Positions 57,817 through 64,000 of a DNA stretch of 64,000 bases are shown here, in pieces (the first letter of the stretch is position 1; each line of letters starts with the position of its first letter). Source of the DNA: Streptomyces sp. V1I1 (GTDB taxonomy: Bacteria > Actinomycetota > Actinomycetes > Streptomycetales > Streptomycetaceae); the NCBI RefSeq assembly GCF_030817355.1, contig NZ_JAUSZH010000001.1:7725001-7789000 (forward strand). Reading direction: 5' to 3'. The notes beneath the pieces are model-generated. The model was given only the letters and a program-made list of their open reading frames with translations. It was not told the DNA's origin and made no database searches. A program made the translations under genes and the position numbers.

Positions 57817-58405
57817 TCAGCTCACGGTGACGGTGTGCGCGGCCTCGGTCAGCACCGGCCGGCCGTCCTCGGCGGTCACCACCAGCCGTGGCAGATACGG
57901 ACCTTCCCGGCCGTAGGCGTGAGTGACGCTCGACTCGCTCGTCTCCTGCTGTGTGCCGTCACCGAAGTGCCAGCGGTAGCGGTAGCCGGCGGCGGGCTGC
58001 CTCCCGTCCACTGTCACGGTCAGCCGCACCGCACTGCCGACAGGCGCGTCCTTCGGGACGCCCAGCAGCGCCCGGGGCCCGCGGGCGGCAGCTTGAACCA
58101 CTCGCGGACGCTGGGGTTGAGGAGGAACGAGTCGGCGTACTGCCGGGCGCCGTCGATGTCCGGATGGGCGACGGCCGCCGTCAGGCACTGCGCCGGAGTC
58201 GGGCTCAGCTCCGGGCAGGCCCGTGTGCGCAGCGCGAGCGCCGGGTCGGCGACCGGGGTGTTCCAGACGGTGGAGGGGCGAGGACGGCGCTGTCCACGCT
58301 GAACAGGCCATCGGCAGCGACCGCGTACGGGCCGTCCGTGGAGGCTTCGTTGGCCGCGGCAGCCGCCTTGCGATAGGCGTCGTTCGCCAGTGGCTGGGCG
58401 GAGTG
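57817..58405 (-). pseudogene. PKD-domain secreted protein remnant (two frameshifts, N-terminus lost)
   Basis: Reading toward the 3' end, three frames join: AQPLANDAYRKAAAAANEAS (then TDGPYAVAADGLFSVDSAVL); after a shift at the G-run 58275-58278, TVWNTPVADPALALRTRACP and REWFKLPPA; after a shift near 58078-58092, GPRALLGVPKDAPVGSAVRL and the PKD core YRYRWHFGDGTQQETSESSV. No start: the 5' end runs into the DHFR-like gene, so the N-terminal signal has been deleted. A decayed gene. Confidence 0.75.
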
Positions 58406-58416
58406 AGACTGATCAC

Positions 58417-58995
58417 TTACCCACAGTTATCGAGCGCCGTCCGGTAGCGCAGCAGCACGATGCCCGAGTTGAACGGCCGGGTCTCCACCAGTCGCAGCCT
58501 ATGGACCTCGGTGGCGTCCGCGAACAGCCGCCGGCCGTGCCCGAGGACGACCGGGTGGACGAACAGCCGGTACTCGTCGACGAGCCCGGCCGCGATGACA
58601 GCCTGCACGAGGCTGATGCTGCCCGTCGTGACGATGTCCTTGCCCGGCGTGGATTTGAGGGCCTGAACCTCATCGTGGAGTGGTCCTCGCAGCACGGTCG
58701 TGTGCTGCCAGTCGGGGTCGCGCAGCGTGCTGGAGACGACGTACTTCGACACGGCATTGAGATAGTCGGTGACGCCCGTCGTGTCGTCGGTCTGTTTCGG
58801 CCAGTAGCCGTGCATCTCCTCGAATGTCACCCGGCCGACGAGGAAGGCGTCGGCTGCCGCCATATGCGCACCCAGTACCGCCTCGAGGTCGGACTGATCG
58901 GCTTCCGCATCGTCGCCGGCCGGACTGAACCAGCCCTCCGTCGCGTCGATGACGCCGTCGAGCGTGATGTTCTCGGTGACGATCAGGTCTCTCAT
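58417..58995 (-). CDS. Dihydrofolate reductase-like (RibD C-terminal domain) protein
   Basis: 192 residues. MRDLIVTENITLDGVIDATE, FLVGRVTFEEMHGYWP, KYVVSSTLRDPDWQHTTVLR, IVTTGSISLVQAVIAAGLVD and PVVLGHGRRLFAD match the small DHFR/RibD reductase family. Likely an NADPH reductase; the substrate is unknown and these are usually not true DHFRs. The stop lies immediately before the truncated PKD remnant. Confidence 0.85.
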   Translation of the reverse strand: MRDLIVTENITLDGVIDATEGWFSPAGDDAEADQSDLEAVLGAHMAAADAFLVGRVTFEEMHGYWPKQTDDTTGVTDYLNAVSKYVVSSTLRDPDWQHTTVLRGPLHDEVQALKSTPGKDIVTTGSISLVQAVIAAGLVDEYRLFVHPVVLGHGRRLFADATEVHRLRLVETRPFNSGIVLLRYRTALDNCG

Positions 58996-59078
58996 GTCGG
59001 GGCCTCCACAGTCGGCACTGGTCTGTCAGTGAGGACCGTTTCGGCCGACCGGACTCATCGGTCTCGTGCCGCCAAGAA

Positions 59079-59783
59079 TCAGGCGCAGCGGTACATGAAG
59101 TGCGTGGAGGCGGTGTGCCGGGTCGGCGAGATGATCCTCAGTTCCGCGGCGGCGCGGTACTCGCCCCGGCCGTGGAACGTCCACAGCAGATGCAGCCGTG
59201 CCTGCTTCTGGCCGCGCGTCATCTTCTCCCGCAGCAGCTCCGAGGCGGTGCCGTCGCTGCGTACCCAGCGATACGTGAGGGTGCCGGACCGTCCGTTGGT
59301 CTTCACGACGCCCACGACGTCCGCCGTGCCGTCACACCCGGGTCCCTCCGCCGCGGTGCGGACCGTCACGTCGCCCACGGCCAGGGCGGGCCCGTAACGC
59401 TGCCAGGCGAGGAAGGCCAGCACGGCCAGCAGCACGGTCCCGGCCAGTGCGTACCGGCGCAGCCCTGAGCGGCGGCGATCGGTTGGCTGCGGCCCGGCAG
59501 GCCGGCCGGGCAGTGTGCCGTGCCAGAGCTCGGCGGTGGTGTTGTTGAGGTGGTGCCGGTGGACGGCCGCGGTCACTCCGGGGCCGAAGCGGAGGACCTC
59601 GCCCTCCACGCGGTCGGGGGCGACGCTCGACGGCTGCCTGCCCTGGACCAGAGTGGCGACCTCCGTCACGGGCTCCGGGGCGGGCCGTTCGAACCAGTGA
59701 CTGCCCAGCGCGGTCGCGCTGTACCCGTCGCTCTCGGCCTCGTCGCGAGCGGGGCCGTCGTACGGAATCCGTGGATCTTTCAT
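59079..59783 (-). CDS. Membrane protein coupled to the Ser/Thr kinase
   Basis: 234 residues; the start overlaps the kinase stop (ATGA). A cytoplasmic N-terminal region (about 1-105) precedes one membrane helix (YALAGTVLLAVLAFLAWQRY, about 110-130) and an extracytoplasmic domain (about 135-234) with two Cys (GCDGT and MYRCA). No named domain recognised. The extracellular half resembles that of the kinase in length and in a WxxSDGxA-type segment, so the two may form a sensory pair; inference. Confidence 0.7.
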   Translation of the reverse strand: MKDPRIPYDGPARDEAESDGYSATALGSHWFERPAPEPVTEVATLVQGRQPSSVAPDRVEGEVLRFGPGVTAAVHRHHLNNTTAELWHGTLPGRPAGPQPTDRRRSGLRRYALAGTVLLAVLAFLAWQRYGPALAVGDVTVRTAAEGPGCDGTADVVGVVKTNGRSGTLTYRWVRSDGTASELLREKMTRGQKQARLHLLWTFHGRGEYRAAAELRIISPTRHTASTHFMYRCA

Positions 59784-61399
59784 TGGATGGGGCACCGCCG
59801 GGCCTGGATCTGCTGCGAGGAACTGCTGTTCGCGGCGGCCGGGTTCGTCGTGGCCCGTACACCCCAGTAGCAGCCCTTTCCCTGGAAGGTGTGATCCAGG
59901 GTGATGGTGTACTGCGTGGCGCCGCTGCGCTCGAAGGCCTGCGAGCCGTCCTGCGCGCCCAGTTCGCCCTTGGCGTCGCTGGTGAACCAGGCGATGACGA
60001 TGGTCACCGGGCCGGTCCCGTCCGTCGCGACGTCGATGGACGCGGAGGCAACGCTCGTACTCGTCTTCCGAAGGCTCGACACGGATACCGACTTCACGCG
60101 CACGGGAGGAGTGGTGGGAGCGGACGGGCTGGTTTCGGTGGGCGGCGCGGACGTCGGCGTCGGGGAAGCCGCGGTCGACGACGGAGGGGGTGACGGCGGC
60201 CCGGTGGTCGCGCTGGCGGAGGGAGAAGCGGAAGAAGGAGAGGGGGAGCTGTCGGGGGAGGCACTGCCGGTCGGCGACGGGCTTGCGGAAGTGGGCCCGT
60301 CGGCGGGCAAGGTGGTGGCACTGCCCGGTACCGCGCTGGTGGTGGCGAGGGACTGGGCAGTCGTCTGCCGGGGATCGTCCCCCCTCGCTCCCGCGGCAAT
60401 GGCGACCATCACCGCCACCACCAGCGCGGCGACGCCCGTCAGCACTCCCCGCAGGCCCGGTTTCCAGCTGCCGCCCCAGCCGCCGCCCACTGCCGTCGTC
60501 GCCAGCTCGGTGGTTCCCGCGGCCTGGCCCGAGGCCGAGGGAAAGAGCAACGGCAGGAGGGCGGCGAGCGCGGCGAGTCTGCGCTGGCCCCGCTCCTCCC
60601 AGTCCGGGCCGTAGGCGGCCCCGGCGATCTCTTCCAGCTCCGCTACAAACGCCGCCGCGTTCTCGGGCCGCTCCTGCGGCTCCTTCGCCATCCCGCGCCT
60701 GATCAGAGGGCGCACGGGCTCCGGGGTCTCCTCCTCGGGAACCGGTGTGCCGATGTGCTGCAGCGCCAGCTCGGCGAAGTTCTCGCCGGAGAACGGTTTG
60801 TGGCCGGTGAGGCATTCGTAGAACGTCGCGGTCGCGGCATAGACGTCGGCCGCAGGGGAGGCGGGCTCCCCGTTCCACTGTTCCGGGGCCATGTACGCGG
60901 GAGTGCCGGCCACGCCCGGCGTGCTGCCGCGGCCTGCGGCGATGCCGAAGTCGACGAGCTTGGAGGAGCCGTCCGCCGCGACCAGGACGTTCTCCGGCTT
61001 GTAGTCGCGGTGGACGACACCCATGCGGTGGGCTGCGGCCAGCCCCAGCAGCGAGCCCTTGAGCACCACCAGGGCTGCCTCGGGGCCGGTGGCGCCTTCC
61101 CGCAGCAACAGAGCGCGCAGGGCGATGCCGTCGACCAGCTCCATCACGATGGCGGCGCCCTGCGGCGCCTCTACGTATTCGTACAGCCCCACCACATACG
61201 GCGAATCCAGGCCACCGAGCAGACGCGCCTCTGCCCGGAACTCCTGGACGAAGGCGGAGTCCGTCCGCAGCCTCTCGCTGAGGTATTTGACGGCCACGGG
61301 CACGCCGGTGGCGTCATGGACTGCCAGCACGACCCGTCCGCTGCCACCGGAACCCAACTCCCGGGACTCCGTGTACCCGGGCACCGACCATGCGTTCAT
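59780..61399 (-). CDS. Ser/Thr protein kinase, membrane-anchored (PASTA-less)
   Basis: 539 residues. The kinase domain (about 8-260) has G-loop LGSGGSGRVV, ATP-Lys VAVKYLSER, catalytic loop HRDYKPENVL (Tyr instead of the usual Leu after HRD), DFGIAAGRG and GTPAYMAPEQW. A membrane helix (GVLTGVAALVVAVMVAIAAG) near 335, a long Ser/Thr/Pro linker, and an extracellular C-terminal domain of ~110 residues (VSSLRKTSTSVASASIDVAT to CPIQ) with two Cys. No PASTA repeats. Linked operonically to the next gene. Confidence 0.9.
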   Translation of the reverse strand: MNAWSVPGYTESRELGSGGSGRVVLAVHDATGVPVAVKYLSERLRTDSAFVQEFRAEARLLGGLDSPYVVGLYEYVEAPQGAAIVMELVDGIALRALLLREGATGPEAALVVLKGSLLGLAAAHRMGVVHRDYKPENVLVAADGSSKLVDFGIAAGRGSTPGVAGTPAYMAPEQWNGEPASPAADVYAATATFYECLTGHKPFSGENFAELALQHIGTPVPEEETPEPVRPLIRRGMAKEPQERPENAAAFVAELEEIAGAAYGPDWEERGQRRLAALAALLPLLFPSASGQAAGTTELATTAVGGGWGGSWKPGLRGVLTGVAALVVAVMVAIAAGARGDDPRQTTAQSLATTSAVPGSATTLPADGPTSASPSPTGSASPDSSPSPSSASPSASATTGPPSPPPSSTAASPTPTSAPPTETSPSAPTTPPVRVKSVSVSSLRKTSTSVASASIDVATDGTGPVTIVIAWFTSDAKGELGAQDGSQAFERSGATQYTITLDHTFQGKGCYWGVRATTNPAAANSSSSQQIQARRCPIQ

Positions 61400-61534
61400 C
61401 TCGCCCCCCTAGGCACCGCGGCAGAATAGCCCACCGGCTCTCCCCATGACAGACACACTTCCGTCACGACTGGTTCCCGAGAGGGCGAGGGCGGAGGGGG
61501 AGGCGGAGGGAGCGGCACTGGCGTGGGGCGACGG

Positions 61535-62275
61535 TCAGCGGACCGCGTGGACGAGTTGTGAACGCAGCTCGTAGCGGGCTCCGACGATGGCCAGGTCCCC
61601 TGCCGCCACCTTGTCGGCGAGGTCGGGCTCGGCGGCGAGGCGTGAGCGGACCAGGCCGACGTTGCGCGTGACGGTGGAGTCGACGCGGGCGTCGCCGTGC
61701 TGGCTGTGGTCTATGGCCGGGCGTATCTGCTCGGCCAGGTACTGGATGTGTGCGGGAAGCTGTTCTCCGGTCTCGTCCGCGTGGACGGCCGCGGACACCG
61801 CGCCGCACGACTGGTGCCCGAGGACCAGGATCAACGGGATGTCCAGTTCCAGTACGCCATAGGCGATGGAGCCCAGAACGGCTTCGTCCAGGACCTCGCC
61901 GGCGGACCGCACCGTCAGCAGGTCGCCGAGTCCCTGGTCGAAGACCAGCTCCGGCGGTACGCGCGAGTCGATGCACCCCAGGATGACCGCGAAGGGGTGC
62001 TGACCCGACACGAGCGTCTGGCGCACGGACGGGGACTCGTGAGGGTGCTGCTGGTGGAATCTGCGCCACCGCCCGTTGCCGGCGGACAACGCGCGCAGCG
62101 CCTCGTCCGGGGTGAGTTGCTGTGCGCGCGCGGCCGGTATTCGGGGTCCCGCCGTGGCGGGTCTGGTGCCGAGTGTGAGGCCCGCTCCGACAGTGGCGGT
62201 TCCCGCGAGGGCGGCACGGAGCAGAGCGCGGCGTCCCGTACCGGCAGGAACGGGCTGGTGTCGGTTCAGAATCAT
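61535..62275 (-). CDS. Secreted beta-class carbonic anhydrase
   Basis: 246 residues from the ATG at 62275 (an alternative ATG at 62335 adds 20). The twin-arginine stretch GRRALLRAALAGTATVGAGL indicates Tat export. Zinc ligands and catalytic residues of the beta class are present: GCIDSRVPPELVFDQGLGDL (Cys and the Asp/Arg pair) and GHQSCGAVSAA (His, Cys). Hydrates CO2 outside the membrane. No clear ribosome site at either start. Confidence 0.87.
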   Translation of the reverse strand: MILNRHQPVPAGTGRRALLRAALAGTATVGAGLTLGTRPATAGPRIPAARAQQLTPDEALRALSAGNGRWRRFHQQHPHESPSVRQTLVSGQHPFAVILGCIDSRVPPELVFDQGLGDLLTVRSAGEVLDEAVLGSIAYGVLELDIPLILVLGHQSCGAVSAAVHADETGEQLPAHIQYLAEQIRPAIDHSQHGDARVDSTVTRNVGLVRSRLAAEPDLADKVAAGDLAIVGARYELRSQLVHAVR

Positions 62276-62337
62276 GCGGTGAACCCAACCACCGTCGGAG
62301 GGCTCGCGATTCGTGTTTGTGATCTGTTGGCGCATTT

Positions 62338-62403
62338 ATGAACCGATCATGGCGGGGGCCGGTCTCAGATATGAACCGATCACGGCGGGGGCCGGTCTCA
62401 GAT
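62338..62403. repeat. Tandem 33-bp duplication at the end of the flippase gene
   Basis: Two copies of a 33-bp unit (ATGAACCGATC... to GGTCTCAGAT), one mismatch (A/C at position 12). The second copy contains the stop of the minus-strand flippase gene at 62398-62400. Being a multiple of three, it could have arisen by slippage without disturbing the gene. Confidence 0.85.
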
Positions 62404-63351
62404 CACCTTCGAGCGGACCAGGACACCGAGCACCAGGGCGCCGGGAACCAGTGGCAGCCACACCGTGATGATCCGGTACCCGAGGACCACGGACGTGGCC
62501 ACCGCGATCGAAACCCCGGTGGTGACAAGGGCGATGACGAGCCCCGCGTCCACCGAGCCGATGCCGCCAGGCGTCGGTACGACAGCGGCCAGGGTGCTTC
62601 CGGCAAGGTAGGCGATCCCGATGTGGACCATCGGCACGGACACGTCCAGTGCCATCGCCACGGCGACCAGTCCCGCAGCCTGAATGGTGGGATAGGCCAG
62701 CGCACCGCCCCACAGGGCCAGCACTCTCGTGGGCCTGCTGTGCACCGAGCGCGCGTCGCTCAGCGCGGTGCCGACGAACGCGCGGACGGCCCTGCGCAGC
62801 GGCCGTACCGTCCCAAGCGTCACCGCCACCGCGCAGACCAGGCATCCCGCCACGAGCAGCAGCGGGCCTGCCGCGTCCGGCATGAGGCCCTCCAGTCGCA
62901 GCGCGTTCGGAGAGGCGGCGAGCAGCACGAGCAGCAGAGCGATGCGGCCAGTGCCCGCCGCCAGCATGTGCAGGGCCAGAGCGGCTGAGGACCGCGACAG
63001 CGAGAGCCCGCAGCGCTGGAGAAAACGCAGATTGACCGTGCCCGCGCCGAGGCCCGCCGGGAGGAGATGGTTGGCGGCTCCGGCGGCGAACTGCGTCACG
63101 AAGAGCCGCACCGCGGGGAGCGGTTCGAGGGTCGCTCCCTGCCGTGTGAAGGAGACGGCGACCCAGCCGAGCACGGTGAGTGCGGCGGCCACCAGCAGCC
63201 AGCGCTGGTTGGCCGAGAGGAGTTCGCTGCCGCCGGCCGCGATGAGAGGCCAGTGCTGGGCCGCCCAGAGGCCGACGGCAGCGATCGGCACCATGCAGGC
63301 GATCTGTCGCAGTGGCAGTCCCCGAAGGGGGTTTGCACGGGGGGTGGCCAT
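62398..63351 (-). CDS. Flippase-like membrane protein (LPG synthase TM domain/UPF0104)
   Basis: 317 residues with about eight membrane helices. The motifs GLGAGTVNLRFLQRCGLSL and VVPTPGGIGSVDAGLVIALV are the signature of the lysylphosphatidylglycerol synthetase TM (AglD/MprF flippase) family; there is no aminoacyl-transferase domain. Probably moves a lipid or polyprenyl-linked substrate across the membrane. The start is taken at 63351; an in-frame ATG at 63381 is possible. Confidence 0.82.
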   Translation of the reverse strand: MATPRANPLRGLPLRQIACMVPIAAVGLWAAQHWPLIAAGGSELLSANQRWLLVAAALTVLGWVAVSFTRQGATLEPLPAVRLFVTQFAAGAANHLLPAGLGAGTVNLRFLQRCGLSLSRSSAALALHMLAAGTGRIALLLVLLAASPNALRLEGLMPDAAGPLLLVAGCLVCAVAVTLGTVRPLRRAVRAFVGTALSDARSVHSRPTRVLALWGGALAYPTIQAAGLVAVAMALDVSVPMVHIGIAYLAGSTLAAVVPTPGGIGSVDAGLVIALVTTGVSIAVATSVVLGYRIITVWLPLVPGALVLGVLVRSKVI

Positions 63352-63588
63352 GGCCTCGGTTCGTCTCCGCTCCGCACACACCGCCAGGACAACGTCGCGT
63401 CACCAGGCTGCCCACGGTGTGCGACGCGCAGGTGCCGTACGGCCGACCGGCGGGGGGCGCGCCGATTGCCGGAAGACGACGCCGTCACCTGGCGTACCGC
63501 CGTGAGCACCTGGCGCGCGCCTGCGTGCGCTCGTACCCCGAGGGCAGCAGGCTGGTGCTGGTGTCCCACCCCTACGAGGAGACGGCCG

Positions 63589-64000
63589 ATGCCCGCGACG
63601 ACGTACCGCTACGACGGGCTGCGCGCCCTGTTCGTCAACTGCACGCTCAAGCGCTCCCCGGAGACCAGCAACACCGAGGGCCTGATCGAAAAGAGCCGCG
63701 CCGTCCTGGACCAGAACGGCGTCGCGACCGAGGTGATCCGCGCTGTGGACCACGACATCGCGACCGGTGTCTGGCCCGATATGACCGAGCACGGCTGGGA
63801 GAGTGACTCCTGGCCACAGCTGTACGAAAAGGTCATGGCCGCTGACATGCTCATCCTCTGCGGGCCCATCTGGCTCGGCGACAACAGTTCCGTGATGAAG
63901 CAGGTCGTCGAGCGCCTCTACGCCTGCTCCAGCATCCTCAACGACCGTGGGCAGTACGCGTATTACGGCCGAGTCGGCGGCTGTCTGATCACCGGCAACG
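63589..64000 (+). CDS. NADPH-dependent FMN reductase/flavodoxin-like protein (3' end outside window)
   Basis: The first 137 residues are present: LRALFVNCTLKRSPETSNTE (FMN phosphate loop), MLILCGPIWLGDNSSVMKQV (PxWxG loop) and GRVGGCLITGN. A quinone- or azo-type NAD(P)H reductase. GAGGAG precedes the ATG. The 237 bp upstream contain no gene I can identify. Confidence 0.83.
   Translation, partial: MPATTYRYDGLRALFVNCTLKRSPETSNTEGLIEKSRAVLDQNGVATEVIRAVDHDIATGVWPDMTEHGWESDSWPQLYEKVMAADMLILCGPIWLGDNSSVMKQVVERLYACSSILNDRGQYAYYGRVGGCLITGN

Noticed and set aside
63352..63588. Possible gene fragment (RREHLARACVRSYPEGSRLV...) before the reductase
   Set aside because: No family recognised and no clear start; could be chance coding in GC-rich DNA.

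Overview
The window looks like a stretch of Streptomyces (or very close relative) chromosome. The evidence is the very high GC with G/C-ending codons, many GTG starts, 4-nt stop/start overlaps, a full-length geosmin synthase, an NsdA-type regulator, a DUF397 protein, a DmdR-type iron box and Tat-dependent secreted enzymes. No insertion sequence, phage gene, CRISPR array, rRNA or tRNA was recognised. It reads as chromosome with scattered gene decay.

Layout. (1) 1-17.5 kb is an acyl-CoA catabolic region: four FadD/PaaK-type ligases, a nitronate monooxygenase-family flavoenzyme, an enoyl-CoA hydratase, a DUF35 OB-fold protein and two thiolase-fold proteins lacking the usual catalytic Cys and His. 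It also holds an S45 acylase, a VOC protein and a secreted chorismate mutase. Two of its transcription units share a 22-bp palindrome (701-722 and 13335-13356), so they probably belong to one regulon. The gene set resembles mycobacterial steroid side-chain degradation (FadD19, Ltp2/ChsH2-like), but the substrate is not known. (2) 17.6-26.6 kb: an orphan DUF397 protein, a large LuxR-like ATPase regulator, geosmin synthase and a secreted peptidoglycan amidase. (3) 26.8-36.9 kb: a ROK repressor divergent from a tightly coupled operon encoding a sugar ABC importer (ATPase, two permeases, lipoprotein), a TIM-barrel epimerase and a 1042-residue secreted ThuA/PQQ-dehydrogenase/PKD/CBM6 protein, ended by a 20-bp-stem terminator. 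(4) 37-45 kb: an APH-like kinase divergent from an NsdA-like regulator, a PAS-SpoIIE phosphatase, a DM13 membrane protein and an NAD-dependent DNA ligase. (5) 45-54.3 kb: an iron-box-controlled cytoplasmic S45 acylase plus siderophore-type acetyltransferase, an HD hydrolase, an X-Pro dipeptidyl peptidase, a polar amino-acid ABC transporter and a hemerythrin-like protein. (6) 54.3-64 kb: a TetR/SDR divergent pair with double operator, an SPFH protein coupled to an NAD-kinase-like protein, a decayed PKD gene, a DHFR-like reductase, a Ser/Thr kinase with membrane partner, a carbonic anhydrase, a flippase-like membrane protein and a partial flavodoxin-like reductase.

The most notable signals are the shared palindrome with Cys-less thiolase/DUF35 genes, the iron-regulated acylase/acetyltransferase pair, the SPFH/NAD-kinase-like couple with a long inverted repeat in its promoter, the ThuA-PQQ operon, and several fresh gene ruins: a marR/chaA deletion junction, a doubly frameshifted hydrolase and a PKD remnant. 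All family assignments come from reading motifs by eye; no database search was run.
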